Source: Serilophus lunatus
Lineage: Eukaryota > Chordata > Aves > Passeriformes > Eurylaimidae
Direction of reading: 5' to 3'
Assembly (NCBI GenBank): GCA_013399895.1
Contig: VXBA01003716.1
Coordinates: 828,140-892,139, forward strand
Length of the DNA: 64,000 nucleotides
This document shows, in pieces, positions 52,773 through 64,000 of this stretch. How positions within the stretch are numbered: position 1 is the first letter of the stretch; each line of letters starts with the position of its first letter. The position numbers were made by a program, and so were the translations under genes. The notes under the pieces were generated by a model that was not told the origin of the DNA, did no database searches, and saw only the letters and a program-made list of their open reading frames with translations.

Positions 52773-55009
52773 GGAAAAAGAAAACAGATTAAACACATTC
52801 GTTCTTGAGGTGCAGGCAAAGTCATAGCAGAAGAAAACCTAGGTCTCAGCGAATTCCATTCTAGAGAGAAAGGTAGAGTGGGAAATACAAGAGTGGAAAG
52901 ATGAAGGGCTTGTTTGAATGAGGAGCTCCCTCAGTGTTACCCTAGGGCAGCTGCTTCAGAACAATTCCTCAGGTAGCCATTAGTACTCTAGAATAAGAAT
53001 TCCTTTTTCTGGCATGATTTCTTTCTCTTCCACAGCACCTCGAAGCTCTGCACACCTGCTTTTACCTGTATTATAACCGTCTCGTTGTAATAAATCATCA
53101 GAGGCACCACTCTTACCTGAAGGATCCTTCCCTCTCCACACTCAGCTAAGAATTTTTCACCATTCTTTGCATACCACAACTTAGAGAGACAGTGGGAACC
53201 GTAGCACACTTGTAGCCACTACTTTGAGTCTTCTAAGCACTTTGTGATTTCAACTGGTAGTTTCATGGAGATTTCTAAGGAAACCCTCAGTGCTTCAGGA
53301 GATGGTGTTAGTGGCTCACAGAATCAAGCCTTTTCCTCTGAGTCAATACTGAATTCTATGCTCTAGCACATTTCTTGCACATGAGACCCACAACTGTAGT
53401 TGATTGCCTGTGGTCACCAATTATCCTTCAGCTAATTGTATAAGCCTAAAGGCATTTTGCCCTGATAGCCTAGGCAGATTAGTTTGATTACAATTTCCCG
53501 TCTGCACATCTGACATTTCGATTTTAATTGGGCAGTTGTTGCTCCTGCCTCTAACCTGCTGTGCCCTGCTGAAAAGTACTGGAGGATGGATTTCATTGTT
53601 AGGTGAAGGGATAGATACAGATTCAGGGAAAGCAGCAGCCAAACTGGAAGAATCCTCCAGGGTAAAGCTTGGGGTCAAAAGACACAGTCATCACATTTTA
53701 ATGTTCAGACTTACCAAGTCAGCTAGCCCATACCAGGGGTGTCCACAGAAGTGTTATTTTCAGTGAGGCTCCAGCAAAAAAATCCCAGGAGTTTGTTATA
53801 GGGCTTCTTAATTAAAGTGCAGGATAGTTTTAGCAAGAGAAGGCAAAGGAGCAGCTGTAATCCTTTAAAACACACCAGGGAGGAACAACAGCAGTGTGTA
53901 ACCCCTGCCAAACACTGCTGCAACCCCCTGCAATGGAGCCTATCAGGATCCCAGTAATCCAAAGTGAGTCTGAATTTAATTCATAATTTGTCAAATGCAC
54001 TGGGAATATCTTGGAGTAAGCTGTGGCTATTCTCATAATGAATTACTTCTGTTTAGAGCAGTTTCTCTTTGTGTATTTAATTTTACTTTTTTGTTTTAAA
54101 TGCTTTTTAGCTTTTGAGCAAAGTGTTCTTTTGAAATGTTGCTCCTTTGTTCAACCTAAATCCTGGCATAATGTTTTTAAGGAAGTGGTTTTGAGTGCAT
54201 CAACTTCTGCTCTGCAATCTTATATGTTTAATTGACTCGACCTCTGGAAGGAAGAAAGTATCTATCTCTTTCTAAGTTGCAGAGATGAGCAAAGTCCAAC
54301 CACCTCCAGACAGAGCAACCAAGAAAAAGTATTTCAAAATGCAAAGAATGCTTTGTAGATATTTGTGGATTAGCATCTTTTACAATGATGATCATTTTTG
54401 TAAAGCTAAACTAAAAAGCAAAGCTCATCTTCAAGACACCCTACCATAATCAAATATAGGAAGATATGCAATAATAATTAATCTGAACATTGTAGTCCTT
54501 AAATCTGACCACAAGTAAATTAGATGTAAGTACAAGAAGCTGATAGAGACCAGAACAGAAAACAGAAGTTCAATAGGGTTTTGATTTTTTTTCACCTGGA
54601 AGCAGAATTTCAGTGTTGATAATATTTTTACATGTATTCAATTTGAAAAAAATTCACCTAATTCATCATGGAAGTAATCACATTAATCTGTGTTTTAAAG
54701 GGTTAAATCTCCTTGTAGCAGTGCATGGGCCTTGTTTATATCTCGTGACGAGTAATTCTTGCCACTGGCAGTTTTCTCACTGCAGAGCCCTTTGCTGATG
54801 TTCATAGTGCATCTTGAAGGTTGAGAGCTGCACAGTTCCTACAGTTTGTAGCTCTCAAAACTTCCTAAAGTATGTAGAAGAGAAACACCTTGAAGGCTGT
54901 ATGAGGTACATGACATATAACATTTTTCATTGTGCGTAGTAACTTCTTTTTCAGTTTAGAATTTTCCCCTTCTTTCCTCTTTTGCATTGTTTTCTGAATT
55001 CCATCTACA

Positions 55010-55300
55010 AATAGTTTTTTGAAGTTGAATAATGAGGACGTTAAGCATGCAGAGGTCAGGAATTAATAATTGTGATGATAGCCTCATTTTAGTGTGTGTT
55101 TTGATAATATGCAGCTGTGTAATTGCAGTCTAGCACTGAAGTCAATATAATCTTGTGAATGCTTACTGAAAGGAAATCTCAAATCATTTCATGCAGATCT
55201 TCGACCTAAATGATTTTTCAAATGTCTTTGATCTAGGGGTGTGCATAATTTATATAATTGCCTGAATGTGTTTCTTTAGAGTAGTCCCTGTAGAAAAATT
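55010..55300. other. Candidate conserved non-coding block
   Basis: AT-rich but complex sequence, without homopolymers, dense in homeodomain-type TAATTA/ATTA cores, TGATAATATGCA-like and TTAAGCATGCAGAG motifs. This texture is typical of long-range developmental enhancers in gene deserts. No alignment is available, so conservation is an inference from composition only. Confidence 0.25.
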
Positions 55301-56876
55301 AGGTTATATTCTCATCCTGTGTAATTTCAAAGTTAACCCTGCTGTGGGAAGGAGCTTGAACTGGAGGATTGCAAAAAATCCCTTTTAATGTCGTTATTAT
55401 GTGATTTTACAAATGCCTCTGAACCATTGGTTTCTGTTAAGAAGCACCATATATAAGAATACCATTTACTTCAAGTAATTTGCCTTATTAATAGTAAAGA
55501 CAGTGAAAAAGGAGAAAAAATGTAACACAGGGTTACAATAACTAGCCCAGCAGACTGTCAATAAGATATCAATTCTCTGATTTATTTATTTTTTGCTTTC
55601 TACTCTTGTACATGAGATGAGTCTTAGATCACAACACTGATGTCAGCACAATATATTCTAGAGCATAACTGTAGGAACAAATGTGCATGATGTCTGATTG
55701 CATTGTGGAAGAAATAGCATACTTTTCTCCCCCCATAAACTATAATGTAATGCTGAAAGCATCAGCTGGCTGCTTTAAATATTTACACACTCATTTCTCA
55801 GCCTGAGAACAAAATTAAGGTAAAATAATCATGCTCTCATGGTTAGGTGAGGTGGTGGGACTAAAGCCAATTCTCCAGGGATCCATGAACCAGTTTGTAG
55901 CTTTGTAGATCATGTTATGCCTCTGCCTTGATTACCCATGCTATGGTATCACCAGTTCCAATGGCTGCTAGACCTGTACCTCAGTAAGTGTGCCTTGGAG
56001 TGGACTTACTAAAAAAAAATTGGATTTTCATCTCATTGCTTTTTATCTTCTGCACAAAGCCAGTAAAAGCACAGTGCAACATTGCAAGTTGGAATTGTAA
56101 TGATACACCTGCAGTTGCTACACAAGCAAATAAATGTTAGAGTACGTTTTCTCTTAAACTTTTTGAACTAGAATTGCACTGACTTCTCAATGGGACAGAA
56201 TCTGCAGTGACTAGGTCCAATGCTTAGGCTTTCAGATAACAAAGCACATGAGGCTTAATATGAATATAAAAGTCATGAATGTGCACTTTTGTCTTCATTA
56301 AATCACTTTTACTTGGAGATTTAAGTACTACCATTCAGTGGTTTGTATGTAAACTCTGTCACTGAGCAAAAATGACTGAAACAGAGAGATAATATCCATT
56401 CTATACTCTCTCACCAAGGTTAATTGAGTGTGGTATCAATAACTTGCAGACTAGAAGGTGGGGGGGAGGATCTGCAGTGCTTCATGCAGCTAGCAGATCT
56501 TAACTTTAGGGACACAAAAAAAAAAAGGCAGTGCAGATCTTGGTGGTGCCCTTGACCTATGCAACATGCTGCAAGTCTGTTCCTCTGGATGCAGATACAC
56601 CATTTGCTCTGTACAAAACCAAGCTGGACCGGTTTTAGCTCGAGACAAGATACCAGAATGCTACTTGCTCCACCCAGCTGATATTTCCTTTCCTCAAGAA
56701 TTAGTTCATGTGTGGCCCCCCCGATCCTATATTCACAGCAAGATTCTCTAGCTTCAGTTTAAAGCACTGAGTCCTTATGATATAGCCTTCAGTATGTCAT
56801 GAAGAATCTTATTTTTTGCCTCTTCAGCCTTGGAAACTATCTCCTGTGAGGCATTTCACTAGAATCTCTGTCTCTG

Positions 56877-56890
56877 CACACACACACACA
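56877..56890. repeat. (CA)7 microsatellite
   Basis: Seven perfect CA units. Seen directly; a potential length polymorphism. Confidence 0.9.
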
Positions 56891-57009
56891 TGTTTCTTAA
56901 ATGAGAGCTAAGTCAGTGTCTTTGTCCAGAGTTGCCAACCCAAGTGTTTGAACTGAGGCTCCTGAGTCTCAGAGATGAGCATGTACTTTAAAATAGCATA
57001 ATAGGTAAA

Positions 57010-57037
57010 GTGCTAAATGCTAAAATGCTAAATATGC
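57010..57037. repeat. Imperfect ATGCTAAA tandem repeat
   Basis: Three near-copies of TGCTAAA(A/T) occur in about 28 bases, followed by ATATGC. A short slippage-type repeat. Confidence 0.8.
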
Positions 57038-58439
57038 AAGGATCAGACTTCAGGGTGAGCTGTACAAGGTCAGACTCCCTGCACACTTGTGCTTTACACT
57101 GGAAGTATGAACAGGAAGTAAGGAGCACAGTGTTAGGCTTGATCGTGTTTTGAGAGCTTGCCATATATTCTTTCCGTGGAAGTCTTTAAGTAGGTAGTTT
57201 ACTGCTAATGATGTTTGGCCCTTGTATAAATTCCAGTTTCAACTGGCACCTGCTCAAGCTCATGGGTGTTTCTTGTCACCCACATGCACACAACACACAA
57301 ACCTTCAAGTGTACACAGACCAGCTGATTCAGGTTTGTGTTTGCCAAAGAAAACACTGAAGTATGCTCGTGGGACCTCTGTTCCTCCCTTTGGGCATACT
57401 GCAAATAAATATCTTTCATTTATAATCAGATCCCTAGAGATACACATTTTCAAACATACTTTTGCTGAGATGTGTTCAGACTTACATGTGGAATGTCTAC
57501 TTCTGTATGAGGGTAGAAAAGGCACTTCACGCGTTGTTGTGTTCACCCACTCGTGCATGTAATCCCACATTCTCACACACATGCAGTCTGCTGTTTTCCA
57601 CGTATGAATTGTAGCAAATAATTTAAATGTCTTTCTCCCCATCCTGCTTAACATGCAAATATGGATTGCACATCAAGATTAGAAATAAATGTAGCAGAAT
57701 GACTTCAGTCAACCTGAAATGTCGAATGACTCATTCACACCCTTTGCAGAGTGTTCCCTTTTTGCCACATACAATCTATTGAGTAGTCTGAGGGCTGTGT
57801 GGTTCCCTGCTACAGAGCAGCAATCGATTACTTGCTCACTGAAGGAGTAGGACCGTGATTATTTTTGCAGGTTGTTACGAGGGTTATGCAGAGAGGTTCC
57901 AGTGAGCCTCATTGCCACGATGGTGCCCACGCTGTGGGAAGGGGAAATGTAGGATGTCAGACTTGATCCACCTGTGAGGAACTTTTTGTTTAATTAAGTT
58001 TTAGTCTGCATATTAGTTCAGTAACCAATGTTCTTGCATCATGGTATGACCCAGGTATTTTTATTCCAGATAATGAGAACCCATTCCAGTTTGATATAGT
58101 CCAATTTTGGATTAAGACAGACAAGATTAAGAACAACAAGAATTGTTCCTAATTCAGGATAAAAATGTCTAATGTTAAATCATTCAGGAACTGCTGCTGC
58201 ACTAAAATTTCAGAGGTATCATAATCCACGTGAACTAAAAAATGCATTGGCAAACATGAAATATGTTCCACGCCTCTACTTAAAATGGTACGATCACTGT
58301 GCAGAGAGAACCCCAGGAATAGTAACAAGCTGGCATTCACATTTATCTTATAATGAGAAGAAAAGTTGGATTGACTGTAGAAGTTGCATCTTTAAATGTA
58401 TGAATTATTGTAATTGATTTCTTTTAAAACCCTTTCAGA

Positions 58440-58720
58440 ACCATTCCCAAATGAGGATGCAAATGGGCTGACTTTAATTTATAGAAAGGCTGTTTTGTAG
58501 CAATTAGGCCTTGTAAAAGAGGTACTGTGTTTAAATGGAAGTTAAGCTCTGAAGGCCCATTAAGCAGAAAAAAACATAGTTAATACAACAAAGAGGCTCA
58601 GAAAGTAAATATGCAAGTGGTGACATTATGCAACCACGGTATCACAGCCGTGCTCATTATACCACAATGTAGATACCACTAGTGGCATTTCAATTTCTCT
58701 GTCCATACTTAAATGTGAAG
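58440..58720. other. Candidate conserved non-coding block
   Basis: Complex sequence with an ATGCAAAT octamer near 58458, several ATTA cores, and TGACATTATGCAACCACGG near 58620. It lacks simple repeats and coding character. It resembles the texture of a conserved enhancer, but conservation cannot be shown from one sequence. Confidence 0.22.
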
Positions 58721-60388
58721 CTTTGTATGTGTATCAGTGTGTCAGTTCTTCTCAGAACAAAGGTGGCTGTGAGCTGAAATTATGTATAACACATCCAAGA
58801 TAAGAGGCTGTGAAAACCTATTTAGGAGATTTCCCTTGTTTGTGTTTCCAATATGTAGCTAAATATATGTTGAACTAGATCATCGTATTTCATTCTTTCA
58901 TAAAAGCACAAGAGAAGAGGAAAAAACATATAAGGGGAAAGAGACAAGGCAAACTTTTTGGTTAAAAAAACCTCAACTTGTGCAGTCGGATGTGATTTTT
59001 TACAAAAACAGATTTATGGTTAAAAGGACAAAGAAGCTTTTTCTTACTGAGCTAACTGTAGTTTTACTTTTGTGCAAAATCATGTCTGTGGGCACACAGT
59101 GTAATTTTAGTACTAGAGTTCCAGATTTTGCACAAATATCTACGATGACAGGATTAATCTTACACAAAAAAAAATATAGCAGGGAAAATGGCAGTTTCAT
59201 CACTAATCTTGCTTTTCTTCCCATTTTACACAAAATTTCATCAGCTGTCCTTATCAAAGAAACATGCAGTAGCTGATTGAAGACATAGTATTATGTATCC
59301 AGCAACATATGCTAGCAGATTTTCATAACATTTTGTTCACATATCCCACTCAAATGTATTGCTGTAATATGGAGTCCAATATAAGACTAGAAACTATTTT
59401 TACTAGATTGGATTAATGCCTTAATGTAATGAATTCTCTAGGTTGTGTTATGCCCAGAAATAGTCTTCTGTTGCATCTTTTGTCTTTTACATAGAAAAGA
59501 GGCGTTTCTGAAATGCTGTGGAAATTAACTGATGACATAAGGTGAACTTACTCCTATATAGCACAAATATTTACAGATTTTTCCCCTAGATTTCCATTTC
59601 ACATTGTGAAGTGCATGACCGTGAATAGACAAAGGGAATTTACCATTCACATGCACGTCCAGTATGTATTCATATGCAGACCTGAATGAACACCAGAATT
59701 CTTCAGCTCTTAGTTACAGTGCAAGAGCTCAGATTTATGGAACAACATGCTCTCTCTGATAGTCAAAGTTGGAGATAATGAATCTTGAGTATTCTTCCCC
59801 ATATTTATATACTCAAATACAAGGATCTAATTTTAAGTGTGTTTTATTATCAGTGGTTGGTTGGTTTTAATCAAGTCTGATTGTGTTGATTCTGTTTTGA
59901 GTCTTTTCCTTTGGAACTGACTTTTGACAAGTCCTCCCTGACAGAATGTATGTCTGAAATATAACATCACTGCTCATCCCAGTCTCTTGTATGATCAATT
60001 TGAGAAGTAAAATTCTGACCTGCAGCTAGGAGAATTCCAAGTACCTGTTCATAGCTGGTATGATTCAGAGAAGCTTTGAAGGTACTTGAAATTATACCAA
60101 AGATCAGTTTTAGGATAAGTAGTAATCCTAGGATTTCATGGAGTCTGAACTTGGTCTGTTGCCCTCTTGATCCCTCTTGACTGCAATGTTTTACTAGGAC
60201 TAGATCTTCTCAGAGGATAAAGATTGCAAAGGGCAACACTTGAATAAATGCAGATATATGTACCTGTGCATAGATTCCAGAACAAATTCAGAGGTGTACA
60301 TATTTCCCTTTTTCTGGTCTGTAGCCGTTTATTGTCCAATGAACCTCCAATATGAGTGCAAATATGCTAAGCTCACACACATTCATTG

Positions 60389-60470
60389 GTATATTGATAA
60401 ATATTAGTATTATAAGTATTAAGTATTATTTTATAAGTATAAATACAAGTATTATAAGTATTGATTAATA
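60389..60470. repeat. AT-rich imperfect tandem repeat
   Basis: The 15-mer AGTATTATAAGTATT occurs exactly at 60406-60420 and again at 60448-60462 (42-bp period), with further ATTATAAGT-like units between. This suggests repeated slippage of a TATAAGTAT unit. There is no protein-coding potential. Confidence 0.85.
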
Positions 60471-63400
60471 GTAGTCTCTTGTTGCCCTAAATTCTGTAAA
60501 TTCATAAGTGCAAGCTGCACCTGTACGCAGGAGCAGATCCCTTGGTTACATACGCACAGTGGGACAGGACTGGTTTTCTGAAAACCACACGCTTGCAGTA
60601 CAACACATGTCAGCTGAAGCTTATCAAGAGAAGAAGAGAAAAATTGGGAGGCAGTTAGCAAGGTAAGGTATGAGGAGATTTAAAAGACAGTAGCAAAGAA
60701 GGAAGTGGCTACATTGTTTCATACTTCAGTTTTTTGTCTGGAGGGCTTGAGAAGGAGCTGCTTGACAATTGTGCCAAAAGAGATGATTCAAAGCAACTTC
60801 CCCTCAGGTGGCATTCCTCAAGTGTCTGCTCTTTAGGAGCAGTCAGGGAAAATTCATTCTGTGGGAAGCAGTTAATGGAGCTGCATTACCGACCCCTTAT
60901 TGCTCTGTCTGATAGAGAGACAGCATGTTCACTTTGGCAGTTCCAGAGCCCTGATCAGTTCAGATTAGGGGCACATCATCTGTCTGGCTTAATCAGGCAT
61001 GTTTAGATATATTTATCATGATTAGAGGGATGTAGTGCAGGGAGGGGGAAGAAATAAAGACTGAGATTACTTTTCTCTAGCTTCAAATGGAAGCTTAGCA
61101 AATCCCACTGAGTCAGTAGGTGCCCATCAAAGGGAAAATTTAAATCCTGGAAAGGAATGGTTTTTTGAACACTCCCGCACTGGATTCAAATCACTGAAGA
61201 AGAGTCTTTTTTTCTTTCTCTCACTTTCTTTTTCCCCACTACCACTTGCATGCAGCAAAGAAAATCAGCAGCTCATGCAACCCGTGTTGCCCTGCTAAGC
61301 TTATCTGTAGCACAAATTTTAATAGTTATTTCAAAATTATCCATCACTATAATAGCCTAGACATCCAACTGCTATGTTCTTGTCATGTTTACCTTTTAAG
61401 GATGGTCAGAGTACCATCCTCTTGGACTTCTTTTTGTACTTGTTAGTGTTCAGAAGGGATGATAATAAATTGTAAAACCTGGGAAAAGGTGTTGTTGTTT
61501 TTTTTATAAGTAGCAGCACTTCCGGTTTTTAAGATTTGAACACTGTTAAGAATAATTAGCACAATATATTATATAGTGAAACGGGCCAAATTTGCTGCTG
61601 GTGTAACTTAGTATAGTTCATGTAGATGATGGTGGAGATCAACCGATTAACTCAAGATTCTCTGAAAGAGGTGGTGTTGGCTCCCAAGAGACCAGCAAGG
61701 AGGAGAAAGTTTCCTTAGGTCTTTTTCAGTGCTGAGGGTGATCAGAAATGAGTCCTTCTGGCAGAAGGCTCCAGAGAAGAGGTCAGGCTGCAGGATCTAT
61801 GATCTCTTGGCCTGAGTAACTGGCCCTCTATGCTCTAAAGTGAGATGAATGTAGGACAGGCTTGGAAAATGTGCTGCCATGAGTAACGTATTCGGTTCAT
61901 TGTTTCCTGGGCCCTCCAACCTTCTTTGGGCTGGCGAATTCATCCAGATTTACAAGCGAAGGCACAAATTGCTCTGTGGTGAAGAGAAGCTTCCTTGACA
62001 GTGAGCTGGATCTTCTTTTGACTTGATGTCCAATCCTTAAAACACAGTTCATGAGCCTAAGCTGACACAGAACACAGGAGGCGTGCTTTGGCTATGTACC
62101 CTCAGACCAGCTGCAACACAGAACTGTAAGGCAGTTCTTTTTGTCTGAACTCTTGAGCAGCAATGCAGCAGTTAAAGAAAGTCTATGGAAATCCAGAAAA
62201 ATCATTTGTTAGTGGAAAAAAAGTAAGCCAAACTTCTCTTTCTCTGTTGTAATCTACTCCTTCCTCCTCTGCTACTCCAGTCGGTTCTGTGACAGTTCAG
62301 TTTTTGTGATCTTGTAATTGCTGTCAAGATGATGATCTAGGATGTCACAAGCATGGCTCAGTGTAGTCACCGTACAAATGCAGAAGGTGGAGAACCTGAC
62401 TGGCTAGAATGAAAAAGCTGCTAGTGAGACACTTAATAATTCAGTAGCAGGAGTTATGGAGTAGAGAATGTAGAAGAAAAAGTTGGCACGTTTGAAGAAA
62501 ATACTTAATATCATCAAGTTTGTCCATACCTCTTTGGCCATGATCCGCTACTTTCATATTCTATATACTACTAAAGAAAATTATCTCAGAAGTGCAGAGA
62601 TGCTCCTCAGCTGAAATGGTAGTGGGTATCTTTGGAGATCAATTAGAAGAATGACACAAAGTGTTGTATGAATCAAACAGCAAATTAACACCGTTCAGGA
62701 TTAAAGCCATATCTCCTTATAACAAATGGTGCTACATTGATGGGACTAGGCAGTTAAAGTTGTATGCTCTCCTGGTGCAGGCACAGCCTTAGAATTAGAG
62801 CAGTTCTATTGCAGTTAAAGCTTATTCCTGTAAGAGAAATGGCTTCACACGTTTAATTGAAATATTTGCACCACATATGCAAGCACAGTAGGCTGTAGTC
62901 ATATCAGCTAAACTGAATGTGGTTTGTGAGGGTGATGGTGACAAGATCAGCACTAGAATAGCAATAGCTATGCAACTGATACTGTTGACTGAGCTTTTTG
63001 AAAATCCTGGGACATGATCAAAGAGGACTCTTACAGGTAAGCAACAAGGTACAGAGCTTCCAAGACAATCCTCACTAAGAGGAAACAGAGCAAATTGGGA
63101 CAGAGTTCTTTCCAGACCTGTTCATAGAGCTCTGCAGAGAAGCTTTTATGGCACTGCCACTCCTGTGCACTCAGTCCTGAAAAAAAGTAACTGCCCACTA
63201 ATGACCTGTCAGTGTGGACAGCCTGAGCAGCTGTTTGCAGAGAGCAATGCAGCAAAAGGATGAATTGTGCTGTGTGGAGCATATCTGAATGTGGGAACAG
63301 GAATAGATGGGAGATTGGGAGAGTCTAGACAGCTTCCATTCATAACATTCAGCTTTACCTGGATTTACGGTCCTGATGCTCCCAAATCCACAGATGCTGA

Positions 63401-63630
63401 GTTATTACTTACAACAGTTACTTAGAACAATTGAAATCTCCCTTGTTTCCACACTTTGATCTCCGTTTCTCTTGTTGGTAATGTTATTTTCTGGAGTCAG
63501 AGTAATTAAGAACATGGGGAAGTAGTTTGCATTGAGGACTAAAACAACTTGGCCAGTTAATTCTTCATACATTACCAACTCAAATCTGAGTAGGCAAGAT
63601 GCTTAATTTATGTATTTTATTGAAAATAGC

Positions 63631-63692
63631 CTTTTTCCTCTTTTTCCTCTTTTCCATTTGGTTTTCTTTCTGTCTTTCCCCATGCTTCCCAG
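63631..63692 (+). promoter_or_regulatory. Long pyrimidine tract ending in CCCAG, splice-acceptor-like
   Basis: About 60 bases of mostly C/T end in TTCCCAG|AT at 63686-63694, the arrangement of a strong 3' splice site. The following sequence is open for only a few codons before a TAG in one frame, and no exon could be recognised. It could be an intronic decoy or the acceptor of a non-coding exon. Confidence 0.25.
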
Positions 63693-64000
63693 ATAGACAC
63701 TAAAGTCAATAAAATGCCTTGGAAAAAGATCTTCTCTTGAAAATTTCAGCCCAGCAAGAAATTACTGAACTTTTTGAGAAAACGTATTCTTAGGCAATTT
63801 TCCAGCACATTTGTGGACACATCTATTTTGGGTCACTTACCTAAGTGCAAAAGTAGATGGAAGTTTATCTGTGTCAAGCTTTTTAAATCCAGGACTTCCC
63901 AGACTATATCATAGCATGGTTCAGCTATACCTCCTGGATTGTGTCAGTAGTAGATGATGACATAAGAAGTCTGCAGCAGGTAGTTGTGGAATAACCTGTC
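63693..64000. other. Right-edge unique sequence
   Basis: AT-rich, non-repetitive, with no frame of note. The window ends without any recognisable boundary feature. Confidence 0.55.

Larger units (their letters stand above)
49756..55009. other. Unique AT-rich non-coding sequence
   Basis: No gene recognised. Contains an A-rich tract at 50133-50152, a 20-bp-period tandem duplication at 51100-51139 and an A12 tract at 52761-52772. The stretch 53520-53970 is slightly GC-richer with 70-85 codon frames on both strands, none convincing. Confidence 0.6.
55301..63630. other. Unique AT-rich non-coding sequence
   Basis: No exon or named repeat was recognised. Contains a (CA)7 run at 56877-56890, a tandem ATGCTAAA-like repeat at 57010-57037, a conserved-looking block at 58440-58720 and an imperfect AT-rich repeat at 60389-60470. 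The 149-codon minus frame (57205-57654) and 90-98 codon frames (57266-57562, 58980-59276, 60734-61006) have no family resemblance. About 61640-62160 is somewhat less AT-rich, with nothing identifiable. Confidence 0.6.

Noticed and set aside
53730..53750. hAT-like terminus CAGGGGTGTCCA
   Set aside because: A short chance match. No matching inverted end or target-site duplication was seen.
57205..57654. 149-codon open frame on the minus strand
   Set aside because: No recognisable family; a similarly long frame exists on the opposite strand of the same DNA.
1..64000. tRNA, U-snRNA, 5S or CRISPR-like arrays
   Set aside because: No A/B box with cloverleaf, no U6-like sequence and no regular spacer-repeat structure was found on either strand by eye.

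Overview
This window looks like non-coding DNA from a bird genome, either intergenic or inside a very large intron. It is AT-rich. All four of the younger repeat fragments are CR1 LINEs, the dominant avian retrotransposon, and they end in the usual CR1 3' microsatellite (ATTCTATG/ATTCTGTG). No bacterial features are present: no operons, ribosome binding sites, dense ORFs or CRISPR. I could not support a single host protein-coding exon, tRNA or rRNA in 64 kb. Open frames reach only about 60-170 codons, are scattered on both strands, and resemble no family I know. The only recognisable coding capacity is the broken endonuclease/early-RT part of a CR1 at 40.9-42.1 kb.

Layout. 1-23.6 kb: unique AT-rich sequence with short microsatellites, some perfect hairpins, a few modestly GC-richer stretches (about 1.1-1.6, 14.5-14.8 and 16.5-17.0 kb) and one strong TATA-like site. 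23.6-30.4 kb: a cluster of LINE relics, namely two CR1 3' ends (23.6 and 25.5 kb), an old CR1/L3-type fragment covering the RT end and 3' part (28.0-28.5 kb), and a CR1 3' UTR (30.1-30.3 kb). 30.4-40.9 kb: unique sequence with a degraded MIR-type SINE at 34.85-34.98 kb and a poly(A)+N assembly scar at 35.73 kb. 40.9-42.1 kb: the long CR1 copy, whose 5' ORF2 part is joined directly to the 3' terminal repeat. 42.87-42.98 kb: a compact CCAAT-CCAAT-TATA arrangement that resembles a promoter. 45.1-45.9 kb: the most GC- and CpG-rich stretch. 49.0-49.8 kb: a reverse-strand CR1 3' end followed by a second MIR relic. 50-64 kb: unique AT-rich sequence, including stretches that look like conserved non-coding elements, and a long pyrimidine tract ending in AG near the right edge.

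I found no undescribed biological system that I can defend. The observations most worth checking are the CCAAT/TATA module beside the CR1, the internal deletion of that CR1, the two MIR relics (rare in birds), the CR1/L3 relic, and the candidate conserved blocks. Family assignments are by eye against remembered consensus patterns, so repeat boundaries are approximate (tens of bases).
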